NCBI RefSeq assembly: GCF_003725735.1
Contig: NZ_RJTM01000075.1
Coordinates: forward strand, 1-39,262
Reading direction: 5' to 3'
DNA: 39,262 nt
Origin: Sinomicrobium pectinilyticum
GTDB lineage: Bacteria; Bacteroidota; Bacteroidia; Flavobacteriales; Flavobacteriaceae
Position numbers and translations under genes: made by a program. Positions within the stretch are counted from its first letter, which is position 1, and each line of letters opens with the position of its first letter. The notes beneath the pieces are model-generated. The model did not search any database, was not told where the DNA came from, and worked only from the letters and a program-made list of their open reading frames with translations. Below are positions 8,892-17,495 of the stretch, piece by piece.

Positions 8892-10985
8892 TTATTCCGG
8901 TATTATCCCTTTCAGAAACTTCCTTTCTTTCTCTCCCAATTTAGGAATTAATTTCCTTACCTCCTCTACATATGTTTCATTTTCCAAAAGACTCTTCAGT
9001 AACGCTCTCGAGCTCTGGGCAAAACTCCAGGTGCGGTGCACACACGCTTTGACCAGGTTTTCCAGCATTTCTTCATCCCCGAGCAGTCCTAACCGGCGCA
9101 GGATGGCAAAGGCATTCTGCCTTGTCTCATAAGGGTAACGTAACGAAGTATACCCTGTCAGTTCCTCCTTCCACGCCTTTTTCTGGCGGAAAACAGTTGT
9201 ATCGCTACCGGACGGGTATACGGGGGATGACAAGGCCAGTGCCAGCCATAAAATACGGATATTCCTGTCTGTAAACCCCCGGATACCGGCCGTTCTGTCA
9301 AGGTAAACAGCTGCATCCTCATGAAAATTCATCCACAGCTTTATCAGTGCATTTTCTATTGTAACGTAACTGGGATCGGATAAAAGGGATTCGTATTCTG
9401 CTTTTAACGAAACCGGAACGGAATCCAGGCTCAGCGCCAGGGCCTGTCGCACGTGCAGATCTCCCGTGCGGAATAGTTCTCTGCTACGGTTCACCGCTAC
9501 CGAATCCCGGTTCATTTGCATAATAATATCCTCTTTTAAAGGATAGTAAACATCAGAATCCAGTAATTCATCTCGTTTTTTCCGGCTGATTTTCCCTTCC
9601 TGAAAATCCGTAAGCTTCCGGATAAATTCATTTTTCCGCAGCGAGGCCATAGCTTCTTCCCGGGGAAAAACACTGTCCCGGAGCCAGCGGTCCGTAAAAC
9701 CGGAAAGGTCCTTACCGGATATTTTTTCTACTTCATCCATAAAATCCGAAGTAACGGCAGTGCCATACTTATTTTTTTCCAGGTATCGGCGTACTCCCCG
9801 GCGGAATGCCCCGTCACCTGCTGTTTCTCTCAAACGGTGTAATACGAAAGCTCCTTTCTCGTAGAAGGTAAGGCTGCCTGCCCCGGCATTTAATACGGCC
9901 TCTCCTTTTCCGTTTTCCGACCGTGCCGCAAGGGTCTCGGCTGATTTATATAATTTCCAGTAATAATAATCTTCCCCGAAAACCTCCCGTTCCGCGAGGA
10001 GAGCATAATAGGTGGCGAAACCTTCCTGCAACCAATGGTGCTCATTGCTGCGCGCCGTTACCATATTGCCAAACCACTGGTGAGCAAGTTCGTGAGCATT
10101 CACATTGAGGTAATTCCGGTCGTTATACCCTACGGAATCTACCATAAAAGTATCGGCAAAAAGGGTGAGCGTGGTGTTCTCCATACCGGCATGCAAAAAA
10201 TCGCGTACGGGTGCCTGTTTGTAGTTCTGCCACGGATAGGGTATGCCAATCTCCTTTTCCAGGAAATCGAATATCCTTTTGGTATACCGGTAAGTGGGTT
10301 CCGCTTTGTCCTTGTCTTCCGGGTAATAGTACATTTCCATAGGTACACCACCCCGCGAAACATCCCTGATCATATCGTATTTCCCTATCGCCAGGGCCAG
10401 CAGATAACTGCTCATGGGGTGCTGCATATTGTATTTCCAGGTGATTAAACTATCCCTTTCCTCAATACCATCTAAATTACCGTTGGCCAACACTTTATAT
10501 TCCCTACCGAATGTAACGAAAAGGTCAAATTCCACTTTTTCGCTGACATCGTCAAAAGAAGGAAACCAGTTGCTCGTATATCTTCCCTGCCCCTGGGTCC
10601 AGACCTGTCTTGTCCCTTCTTCAAGACCCCATCCCGTAAAATACATCGCTTTTTCAGGGATGGCCTTATATGCAAAAGTCAGCCTGTTCTGTTGCGATGT
10701 ATCCTGTGCGGAAAGTATCCACAACCTGGAATTATCATTGCGGAACTTTACTTCTTTCCCGTTGAGTTTCACCTTGTCGAAAGTCATTTTCCGGGCATCA
10801 ATGTAAAAGGAATCCACCGGGTGCAGGACATCGAAAAAATAGGTGACCTCGCCGGTAACTTCCTCCCTGTGCGGATCTATGGCGATATTCCCCTCGGCAC
10901 GGGTGAAATCGATATTCCCGGTCTGTTGTGCAAAAATGTACAGACCGTTAAGGAGCAACATGAAATACAACAGTAATTTCTTCAT
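8892..10985 (-). CDS. Secreted M1-family metallo-aminopeptidase
   Basis: This is a zinc aminopeptidase of 697 residues. A signal peptide covers about residues 1-20 (ends YIFAQ). The M1 N-terminal beta domain follows, then the substrate-recognition motif GMEN at 267-270. The zinc site HELAH is at 298-302, with the third ligand Glu321 in LQEGFATYY, the standard 18-residue gap. The C-terminal part (about 460-697) is helical and shorter than in aminopeptidase N of E. coli (870 residues), as is usual for Bacteroidota M1 enzymes. It should trim N-terminal residues from peptides in the periplasm or at the cell surface. It is on the minus strand, 240 bases from the patatin genes, with no evident operon partner. 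Confidence 0.93.
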   Translation of the reverse strand: MKKLLLYFMLLLNGLYIFAQQTGNIDFTRAEGNIAIDPHREEVTGEVTYFFDVLHPVDSFYIDARKMTFDKVKLNGKEVKFRNDNSRLWILSAQDTSQQNRLTFAYKAIPEKAMYFTGWGLEEGTRQVWTQGQGRYTSNWFPSFDDVSEKVEFDLFVTFGREYKVLANGNLDGIEERDSLITWKYNMQHPMSSYLLALAIGKYDMIRDVSRGGVPMEMYYYPEDKDKAEPTYRYTKRIFDFLEKEIGIPYPWQNYKQAPVRDFLHAGMENTTLTLFADTFMVDSVGYNDRNYLNVNAHELAHQWFGNMVTARSNEHHWLQEGFATYYALLAEREVFGEDYYYWKLYKSAETLAARSENGKGEAVLNAGAGSLTFYEKGAFVLHRLRETAGDGAFRRGVRRYLEKNKYGTAVTSDFMDEVEKISGKDLSGFTDRWLRDSVFPREEAMASLRKNEFIRKLTDFQEGKISRKKRDELLDSDVYYPLKEDIIMQMNRDSVAVNRSRELFRTGDLHVRQALALSLDSVPVSLKAEYESLLSDPSYVTIENALIKLWMNFHEDAAVYLDRTAGIRGFTDRNIRILWLALALSSPVYPSGSDTTVFRQKKAWKEELTGYTSLRYPYETRQNAFAILRRLGLLGDEEMLENLVKACVHRTWSFAQSSRALLKSLLENETYVEEVRKLIPKLGEKERKFLKGIIPE

Positions 10986-11331
10986 ATGCGGAATTTCGTA
11001 AGCCGTGCCCTAAATTACATATTCGGCACCAATCCCAAAATATTTCGGGCAGAATTAACAGGGGAAAATTGGGGATTTCAAGTACCAGGTTTCAGGTTCC
11101 AGGTTTCAAAGAACAAAGCGAGGTGGCTGAGTGTCCCGGCTCCGCCGGGATGTATCGAAGCCACCGGGGTTGCAGGTTCCTGGGCAAAGCCGAAGCGCAG
11201 ATTTGGATCCCCGAGCACCGTCGAAGGGCAGGTTCCGGGTTTCGGATGTGGGTTCTCCTCAACTCCAAAACTCCAAAACTTTTGTACCTGATCCATTCCA
11301 TCCCCGGTACGTACATTTAAGGTTTATTAAT
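10986..11331. other. Gene-free region between M1 peptidase and recG
   Basis: The two flanking genes diverge here, so both promoters must lie in this stretch. It is largely occupied by the family B palindromic repeat and its heptamer tract (11079-11185). After that comes a partly repetitive segment with ACTCCAAAACTCC at 11262-11274. No credible coding frame was found. Confidence 0.5.
11079..11185. repeat. Palindromic intergenic repeat, family B, copy 1
   Basis: A tract of imperfect heptamers (CAGGTTT/CAGGTTC types, about 11085-11109) leads into a nested palindrome. Outer arms GGTGGCT (11122-11128) and AGCCACC (11159-11165) enclose an inner hairpin TCCCGGC-tcc-GCCGGGA (11134-11150). A second copy at 21112-21247 keeps the outer arms but has a different inner hairpin. 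Confidence 0.75.
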
Positions 11332-11339
11332 TATCTTCG
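11332..11339 (+). promoter_or_regulatory. Candidate -7 promoter box TATCTTCG for recG
   Basis: TATCTTCG differs by one base from TAnnTTTG. It ends only five bases before the recG ATG at 11345, so transcription from it would begin almost at the start codon. No good -33 element is seen. Confidence 0.35.
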
Positions 11340-11344
11340 TCCTT

Positions 11345-13450
11345 ATGAATCCTAACCTGTTGCAAACTCCTATTGATTACCTGAAAGGTGTGGGGCCCAA
11401 CCGGGCCGACCTGCTCCGTGGGGAACTGGGCATTCATACCTACCAGGACCTCATTAACCTGTTCCCGAACCGCTATATAGACCGTACCCGGTATTACAAG
11501 ATACGCGAACTGCAGGAAAACACATCGGAAGTGCAGGTTATCGGCAAGATCGTACACCTGAAAACGGTAGAACAGAAAAGGGGAAAACGACTCGTGGCCA
11601 CCTTTGTGGACGATACGGGAGAAATGGAACTGGTATGGTTCCGCGGGCACAAATGGATACGGGAAAGCATACGTATTAATGTTCCCTATGTCATCTTTGG
11701 CCGTTGCAACCGTATCGGGCACCAGTTTTCCATGCCTCACCCGGAGATGGAGCTGCTTACGGAACACGAAAGCAGCCTTCGCACCGCCATGCAGCCCGTC
11801 TATCCGTCAACCGAGAAACTGGCGAACAAAGGGATTACCAACCGGGTTATCAACAAGCTGATGCAACAGTTGTTTACCGAAACAGGCGGCAGATTTACCG
11901 AAACCCTGTCCCCTGCCCTTCTCGGGGAACTAAGTCTGATATCCAAACAGGCTGCCCTTTTTAACATTCATTTTCCGAAAAGCCAGGAGCTGCTTGCCAA
12001 AGCACAGTACCGGTTAAAGTTTGAAGAACTGTTCTATATCCAACTGCAGCTCCTGATAAAAAATCTCATACGGAAACAAAAGATCAAGGGCTATATTTTT
12101 GACCGTGTAGGCGAACATTTTCACAGTTTTTATGACGATCACCTGCCCTTTTCCCTTACGGGCGCACAGAAAAGAGTTATCAAGGAAATCCGGCACGACC
12201 TGGGTACGGGCGCACAAATGAACCGGTTACTCCAGGGCGATGTGGGTTCCGGAAAGACCATCGTTGCCCTTATGGCTATGCTGCTCGCCCTCGACAACGG
12301 GTTTCAGGCCTGTATTATGGCGCCGACAGAGATACTTGCCACACAGCACTTCAACGGCATTAAAGAACTGGTCGGGGACCTGGGGATAAACATCAAATTG
12401 CTTACGGGGTCCACAAAAACTTCGGCCCGGACGGAAATACATGAACAACTCCTGAGCGGGGAACTGCATATTCTTGTAGGTACGCATGCCCTGCTGGAAG
12501 ACAAAGTGAAATTCCACAACCTGGGACTGGCTGTTATTGACGAACAGCACCGTTTCGGTGTGGCCCAGCGGGCCAAGTTGTGGCATAAAAATACCATTCC
12601 GCCCCATATCCTGGTAATGACCGCCACACCCATTCCCCGAACCCTCGCCATGAGCCTGTACGGGGATCTGGACATTTCGGTGATCGATGAGCTCCCGCCC
12701 GGACGAAAACCGGTGAAAACCGTCCATCGTTTTGACAGTAACCGGCTGAAAGTATTCCGTTTCCTCAAAGAAGAGATTGCCAAAGGCCGGCAGGTATATG
12801 TGGTTTATCCGCTGATACAGGAATCCGAAAAAATGGATTATAAAGACCTCATGGACGGTTATGCCAGTATAGAACGGGAATTTCCCAAACCGGAATACCA
12901 GATATCCATAGTGCACGGACAGATGAAACCTGCCGACAAAGATTATGAAATGGACCGTTTTGTACGGGGTGAAACGCAGATTATGGTGGCTACTACCGTG
13001 ATCGAGGTAGGCGTAAACGTACCCAATGCCTCCGTGATGATCATTGAAAGTGCGGAACGTTTCGGACTGTCACAACTACACCAGCTTCGCGGAAGAGTGG
13101 GCCGCGGAGCAGAACAGAGCTATTGTATCCTTATGACCGGCCACAAACTTTCCGGCGACTCCAAAACCCGCCTGGAAACCATGACCCGCACCAATGACGG
13201 TTTTGAAATCGCAGAGGTAGACCTTAACCTCCGGGGTCCCGGCGATATTATGGGAACACAACAAAGCGGGGTACTGCATCTCAAAATAGCTGATATCGTC
13301 AAAGATAACCAGATACTGAAAGCTGCACGCTACTATGCACAACAACTGTTAAAACGTGATCCTTCCCTGGCTGCGGAAGAAAATAAGGTCATACGGTATA
13401 CCTACGGACAGTTAAGCAAACACAAAAATATCTGGAATTATATAAGTTAG
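11345..13450 (+). CDS. recG: ATP-dependent DNA helicase RecG
   Basis: RecG remodels stalled replication forks and branch-migrates recombination intermediates. The 701-residue length is normal. An N-terminal wedge (OB-fold) domain spans about 1-190 and is followed by the superfamily 2 helicase core. Walker A is GDVGSGKT (298-305, Lys304). The DExH-type box is DEQH (399-402) in VIDEQHRFG, and motif III is TATPIPRTLAM. The C-terminal half has VATTVIEVGVNVPNA, QLRGRVGRG and the TRG-region LRGPGDIMGTQQSG. The gene stands alone. Its ATG lies unusually close to the promoter-like box at 11332, so the message may be leaderless, or the promoter may lie further upstream. Confidence 0.97.
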   Translation: MNPNLLQTPIDYLKGVGPNRADLLRGELGIHTYQDLINLFPNRYIDRTRYYKIRELQENTSEVQVIGKIVHLKTVEQKRGKRLVATFVDDTGEMELVWFRGHKWIRESIRINVPYVIFGRCNRIGHQFSMPHPEMELLTEHESSLRTAMQPVYPSTEKLANKGITNRVINKLMQQLFTETGGRFTETLSPALLGELSLISKQAALFNIHFPKSQELLAKAQYRLKFEELFYIQLQLLIKNLIRKQKIKGYIFDRVGEHFHSFYDDHLPFSLTGAQKRVIKEIRHDLGTGAQMNRLLQGDVGSGKTIVALMAMLLALDNGFQACIMAPTEILATQHFNGIKELVGDLGINIKLLTGSTKTSARTEIHEQLLSGELHILVGTHALLEDKVKFHNLGLAVIDEQHRFGVAQRAKLWHKNTIPPHILVMTATPIPRTLAMSLYGDLDISVIDELPPGRKPVKTVHRFDSNRLKVFRFLKEEIAKGRQVYVVYPLIQESEKMDYKDLMDGYASIEREFPKPEYQISIVHGQMKPADKDYEMDRFVRGETQIMVATTVIEVGVNVPNASVMIIESAERFGLSQLHQLRGRVGRGAEQSYCILMTGHKLSGDSKTRLETMTRTNDGFEIAEVDLNLRGPGDIMGTQQSGVLHLKIADIVKDNQILKAARYYAQQLLKRDPSLAAEENKVIRYTYGQLSKHKNIWNYIS

Positions 13451-13486
13451 TGTGTAAAGGGAAACTGTTTCTTTGTTTACTCCTTC

Positions 13487-13614
13487 CTGGTGCTCGTTTG
13501 CAACGAGTGCCCATCGTAAAAGCGTTTGTAACGCCCCTTAAAATAAAAACTACCGAGGTAAAAAAGCATTACAAATGCAGGAAAAAACAGGTACTCGTTG
13601 CAAACGAGCACCAG
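13487..13614. repeat. REP-like element with 22-bp perfect inverted repeat
   Basis: The arms 13487-13508 and 13593-13614 are perfect reverse complements (22 bp) separated by 84 bases. Each arm itself contains a small palindrome-like core, CTCGTTTGCAACGAG. Inside lies a second inverted pair, GCGTTTGTAACGC and GCATTACAAATGC, which match as reverse complements except for two transitions. No open frame lies inside. The element sits between the convergent recG and cbpM genes. Confidence 0.8.
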
Positions 13615-13624
13615 ATTCCCCGAA

Positions 13625-13906
13625 CTATCCCCTCTTGTTCCGAAGTCGTATCACTTCATTCTGCAGTTCATCTATACGCTGTAACAGGTGATGTACGGCA
13701 TTCAGTCCTTCCATATTGATCTGCAGGTCGTAATGTAACCGCATCAGTTTTTCCACATGGGGCAAATGGTTACTGTACAAAAACTCTTCCTTGTCCCGGT
13801 TCACGATCTCCACAAGATCAAAAGCCGCCAGCTGACGGATAAAAGTTACCTCTATTTTATGGGACGTACAAAAAGTAGTGATGGATATTAACTCTTCCTG
13901 GCTCAT
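13625..13906 (-). CDS. CbpM-like chaperone-modulator protein
   Basis: This small protein of 93 residues resembles CbpM, a MerR-related helix-turn-helix-like protein that binds and inhibits the J-domain of CbpA. The N-terminal part (residues 1-50) has the [21 protein letters not shown] pattern around the winged-helix-like fold, split here only for description. The C-terminal part is a predicted coiled coil ([19 protein letters not shown]). Its ATG overlaps the stop of the DnaJ gene by four bases (ATGA), so the two are translationally coupled, and this genetic link is itself the best evidence of function. It ends just beyond the REP-like repeat. Confidence 0.8.
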   Translation of the reverse strand: MSQEELISITTFCTSHKIEVTFIRQLAAFDLVEIVNRDKEEFLYSNHLPHVEKLMRLHYDLQINMEGLNAVHHLLQRIDELQNEVIRLRNKRG

Positions 13907-14820
13907 GCTCTCCGTTTTTGAAGTTCCTCAAATAATTTTTTCTCTTCCGCCGTAAGCTGTTTCGGGATTTTGATGTTATAGGTAAGGTAAAGGTCTCCGA
14001 AGCTTCCTTCCTTTTTATACACCGGAAAACCTTTTCCTTTTAATTTTACTTTCGTCCCGTTTTCGGTTTCCGGTTTCACGTTCAGTTTTACTTTACCGTC
14101 AAAGGCAGGCACCGTTATTTCGCCCCCCAGTATTGCAGTATAAAGGTCCAGGTCCGCTTCGGAATAGAGATCGTTCCCTTCCCTTCGGAATGCCGTACTG
14201 TTATTAATGACAAAAGTGATATAAAGATCTCCTTTCGGTCCTCCGTTAATGCCATCCCCTCCGTGCCCGGCTATCTTAATAGTCTGCCCGTTTTCCACTC
14301 CTGCGGGAATGGTCAGGCGGATGTTTTTGCCATTAACCGTCAGCGTACGTTTATGGGTTGTATATACCTCACGAAGGTCCAGGTGAAGTTCCGCATTGAA
14401 GTCCTGTCCGCGGAAACCGGTCGTCCTTCTGCTTCTCCTTCCGGCAGTTCCCCCGAACATGGATTCGAAGAAATCGGAAAAATCTTCGGCATCTCCGCCG
14501 GTATAAGTATACTGCCGGGACCCTCCTCCCGGTCCGGAGCTTCCGGCCCGGCCGGATTGTTGCTGTCTACGCCTTGCTTCTTCGAAAGCCTCCGCATGTT
14601 CCCAGTCTTTACCGTACTGATCGTATTTTTTGCGTTTCTCCGGGTCTCCCAGTACTTCATTGGCTTCGTTGATCCGCTGAAATTTCTGTTGTGCTTCCTT
14701 GTCATTCGGATTGAGGTCCGGGTGATATTTACGGGCCAGTTTCCGGTACGCCTTTTTTATATCATCCTGGCTGGCATTCCTGTCAATCCCGAGTTCTTTA
14801 TAGTAATCTATGTATTCCAT
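13903..14820 (-). CDS. cbpA: CbpA-type DnaJ co-chaperone
   Basis: This is a J-domain co-chaperone of 305 residues without the zinc-finger region of DnaJ proper. The J-domain is at 1-70 with HPD at 33-35 in [11 protein letters not shown] Gly/Ser-rich linker (about 85-130) follows, then two beta-sandwich client-binding domains (about 130-300). It stimulates Hsp70 ATPase activity, and in E. coli CbpA also binds curved DNA. The next gene in the transcript encodes a CbpM-like inhibitor overlapping by four bases, which supports the CbpA assignment over a generic DnaJ. A TATCTTTA box on the minus strand at 14842-14849 is a possible promoter. Confidence 0.9.
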   Translation of the reverse strand: MEYIDYYKELGIDRNASQDDIKKAYRKLARKYHPDLNPNDKEAQQKFQRINEANEVLGDPEKRKKYDQYGKDWEHAEAFEEARRRQQQSGRAGSSGPGGGSRQYTYTGGDAEDFSDFFESMFGGTAGRRSRRTTGFRGQDFNAELHLDLREVYTTHKRTLTVNGKNIRLTIPAGVENGQTIKIAGHGGDGINGGPKGDLYITFVINNSTAFRREGNDLYSEADLDLYTAILGGEITVPAFDGKVKLNVKPETENGTKVKLKGKGFPVYKKEGSFGDLYLTYNIKIPKQLTAEEKKLFEELQKRRA

Positions 14821-14841
14821 ATCAAAAAGCTATTATCACCT

Positions 14842-14849
14842 TAAAGATA
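14842..14849 (-). promoter_or_regulatory. Candidate -7 box TATCTTTA for cbpA-cbpM
   Basis: On the minus strand this reads TATCTTTA, one base off TAnnTTTG, 21 bases before the cbpA ATG. No clear -33 element was found. Confidence 0.35.
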
Positions 14850-14942
14850 CGGACAATTTAACGGTTTCAGGCCGTGTAAAAAAATTAAAATCCCTCAGGA
14901 CAGGGCAAACGAGCTAAAGAATAATGAGAAGCAGTTCAACAT

Positions 14943-15031
14943 CTCCGTGTATCTCTGTGAAATAGTTATTACACAAACCTGTCTGGCCGGCAAAGGCAGG
15001 GTTGCACAAAGAAGCACAGAGTTACACAGAG
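14943..15031. repeat. Imperfect inverted repeat of the CTCTGTGTAACTCTGTG type
   Basis: CTCCGTGTATCTCTGTG (14943-14959) and CACAGAGTTACACAGAG (15015-15031) match as reverse complements at 15 of 17 positions. They could form a long hairpin in the 359-base gap between cbpA and the S9 peptidase gene. The remainder of that gap (14850-15179) shows no coding frame. Short repeats of this wording occur in many bacterial intergenic regions. Confidence 0.6.
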
Positions 15032-15179
15032 CAGAAAAACGACATTAAAAACCATTGATAATCAGTAACGTAAATTCTTAATGCATTTACCCCGGGTACT
15101 TCCTTCTCACCTTAGTATATCACGGGTAAAATTCGTATTTTGGCAACAACTAACTTCAAGTTCAATAATAATCCATGTT

Positions 15180-17198
15180 ATGAAAGTAAACCCTCTGCTA
15201 CTCCTGCTTTTATGCTGTAATGCGCTCTTTGCCCAGATTTCCGGTAAACTGGAACTGAAAGATATATTTGACCTCGAATACATTTCCGGTCCCGCAATTT
15301 CACCGGACGGGAAGAAAATCGTCTACGTACGCCACTTTTCCGATATCATGACGGATAAAAACCTGTCCAATCTCTGGATAATGAATGCGGACGGAAGCAA
15401 CAACAGGCCTTTGACAACGGGCAACCATAACGATACACAACCGGTATGGTCGCACAATAGTGAAATGGTCGTCTATAAATCCGATAAAGACGGTAAGGTA
15501 CAACTGTACCTGCACTGGCCGGATAACGGGAATGAAATAAAACTGACCAATAGCGTAACCACTCCCGGCAGTGTTAGTTTTTCCCGGGATGACAGCTACC
15601 TGGCTTTTAGCATGTTTATACCTTCCCGCAAAAAACAACCCGCCATTCAATTACCCGAAAAACCGGAAGGCGCCACGTGGAACGACCCGCCCAGGTATAT
15701 CGACGATTTAAAATACCGCGCGGACGGAAGCGGGTACCTGAAAGAAGGATACTCCCATATCTTCACCCTGCCTGTTACCGGCGGAACACCGAGGCAACTG
15801 ACTTCCGGGGACCTGAATTACGGTTCCCCCGTATGGGACAAAGACGGCAAGCACCTGCTCTTTGCCGCCAACCTTCACAACGACCGGGAATACGAACCCA
15901 ATAACAGTGAAATCTATCGCATTTCCGTAAGCACGGGTACCATGGATACCCTGACAACGAGAAAGGGGCCGGACAGGAACCCTGTCGTCTCTCCCGATGG
16001 TAAAACCATCGCTTACCTGGGGCATGACGAACGCTATATGGGCTACCAGATAACCCGGTTATACCTAATGAACAGCGACGGCTCTTCACCGGAACTTATC
16101 TCCGGTAATTTTGACCGGGATGTGCGAAACATTTACTGGGCAAAAGACGGAAAATCACTTTATTTCCAGTACGACGAAAAAGGAGATACCAAAATAGGCT
16201 CCATAGACCTGAACGGAAAGGTAAAAACCCTGGTAGAAGGCGCGGGCGGACTCACATTGGGACGTCCGTATAATGCAGCCGATTTTTCCGTTTCCTCCAA
16301 CGGTACCATCGCTTATACGCTGGGCGGAACACAGCATCCGGCAGACCTGGCTGTTCTCAACGGAAAAAGCTCGTCACGGCTGACGGATGTGAATAAAGAC
16401 ATATTCGATTACAAAAAAACGGGAAAGGTAGAAGAAATATGGTATAAATCTTCTTTTGACGGTAAAGACATACAGGGCTGGATCGTTACCCCACCCGGTT
16501 TTGATCCCGGCAAAAAATATCCCCTGATACTGGAAATCCACGGCGGGCCTTTTACCAGCTACGGTTCTGTCTTTTCCGCCGAGATACAAATGTATGCCGC
16601 CCGGGGTTACGTGGTTTTGTACACCAACCCTAGGGGAAGTACCGGCTACGGTGAAGAATTCGGTAACCTGATACACCACGATTACCCGAATCACGACTAT
16701 GACGACCTGATGAGCGGTGTGGACGAAGTTATTAAAAAAGGATATATAGATACGGAAAACCTGTTTGTCACCGGCGGAAGCGGCGGCGGTGTACTTACGG
16801 CATGGATCGTAGGGCATACCGATCGTTTTGCGGCGGCCGTGGTGGCCAAACCGGTAATTAACTGGTACAGCTTCGTACTGTATGCCGATAACCCGGCATA
16901 CTTTGCAAAATACTGGTTCGGTGAATTTCCGTGGGATAACCCGGAACCATACCTCAAACGCTCCCCCCTTAGTTATGTGGGTAATGTGACCACTCCGACC
17001 ATGCTGCTCACGGGAGAATCGGACTTCCGCACTCCCATACCCGAATCCGAACAGTTTTATACCGCGCTAAAACTCCGTAAGGTAGATGCTGCCATGGTAC
17101 GTATTCCCGGAGCTTCGCATGGTATCACATCCAGGCCGAGTAACCTTATAGGTAAAGTTGCCGCCGTATTGTCCTGGTTCGACAAGCACAAACAATAA
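15180..17198 (+). CDS. Secreted S9 (prolyl-oligopeptidase-like) peptidase
   Basis: This is a serine peptidase of 672 residues of the S9 family, of the acylaminoacyl/dipeptidyl peptidase type. A signal peptide covers residues 1-19 (ends NALFAQ). A WD40/TolB-like beta-propeller (about 25-420) has repeated SPDGKxIxY-type blades. The alpha/beta-hydrolase domain (about 430-670) carries Ser534 in GGSGG, Asp615 in GESDFRTP and His647 in GASHG as the catalytic triad. The upstream HGGPF and NPRGSTGYGEEF motifs are also standard. The frame is open from 15081, but the ATG at 15180 begins the signal peptide and is chosen. It probably degrades oligopeptides in the periplasm. No operon partner is evident. 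Confidence 0.93.
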   Translation: MKVNPLLLLLLCCNALFAQISGKLELKDIFDLEYISGPAISPDGKKIVYVRHFSDIMTDKNLSNLWIMNADGSNNRPLTTGNHNDTQPVWSHNSEMVVYKSDKDGKVQLYLHWPDNGNEIKLTNSVTTPGSVSFSRDDSYLAFSMFIPSRKKQPAIQLPEKPEGATWNDPPRYIDDLKYRADGSGYLKEGYSHIFTLPVTGGTPRQLTSGDLNYGSPVWDKDGKHLLFAANLHNDREYEPNNSEIYRISVSTGTMDTLTTRKGPDRNPVVSPDGKTIAYLGHDERYMGYQITRLYLMNSDGSSPELISGNFDRDVRNIYWAKDGKSLYFQYDEKGDTKIGSIDLNGKVKTLVEGAGGLTLGRPYNAADFSVSSNGTIAYTLGGTQHPADLAVLNGKSSSRLTDVNKDIFDYKKTGKVEEIWYKSSFDGKDIQGWIVTPPGFDPGKKYPLILEIHGGPFTSYGSVFSAEIQMYAARGYVVLYTNPRGSTGYGEEFGNLIHHDYPNHDYDDLMSGVDEVIKKGYIDTENLFVTGGSGGGVLTAWIVGHTDRFAAAVVAKPVINWYSFVLYADNPAYFAKYWFGEFPWDNPEPYLKRSPLSYVGNVTTPTMLLTGESDFRTPIPESEQFYTALKLRKVDAAMVRIPGASHGITSRPSNLIGKVAAVLSWFDKHKQ

Positions 17199-17281
17199 CG
17201 ATACCGGAAGATGCCTGAAAACCGGTCAAATCTGTCATTTCGATTGAAACCGGGAAATATATCGGACTAAAAGTCTCTCCT

Positions 17282-17330
17282 GCCACGGATATATGAACAG
17301 CTCCCTTAAAATTATCCGTGTATCCGTGGC
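17282..17330. repeat. Inverted repeat GCCACGGATA/TATCCGTGGC
   Basis: Perfect 10-bp arms at 17282-17291 and 17321-17330 enclose 29 bases, with an extra TATCCGTG at 17313-17320 next to the right arm. A related ATCCGTGGC word occurs on the minus strand near 27452. It lies between the S9 peptidase and the small exported protein. Confidence 0.6.
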
Positions 17331-17495
17331 TAAAATGTATTGAAGCAAGATAACTGCTACAAACTTCTTTTCCTTTTCCCTGAAAGAAACGACGTCACAA
17401 AATCAGGAATATTCTTTCCCCGAATCCGGTTTATGTAAATCCGTATCGTATATTTACATTTTATGAACTCGTCTTGAGTTCTATAATCATTCGAC

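Noticed and set aside
11079-11110. Heptamer repeats as a CRISPR array
   Set aside because: The units are 7 bases long without unique spacers, and no cas gene is present.
12227-12916. 229-codon minus-strand frame inside recG
   Set aside because: It lies opposite the helicase motifs of recG and has no recognisable domain.
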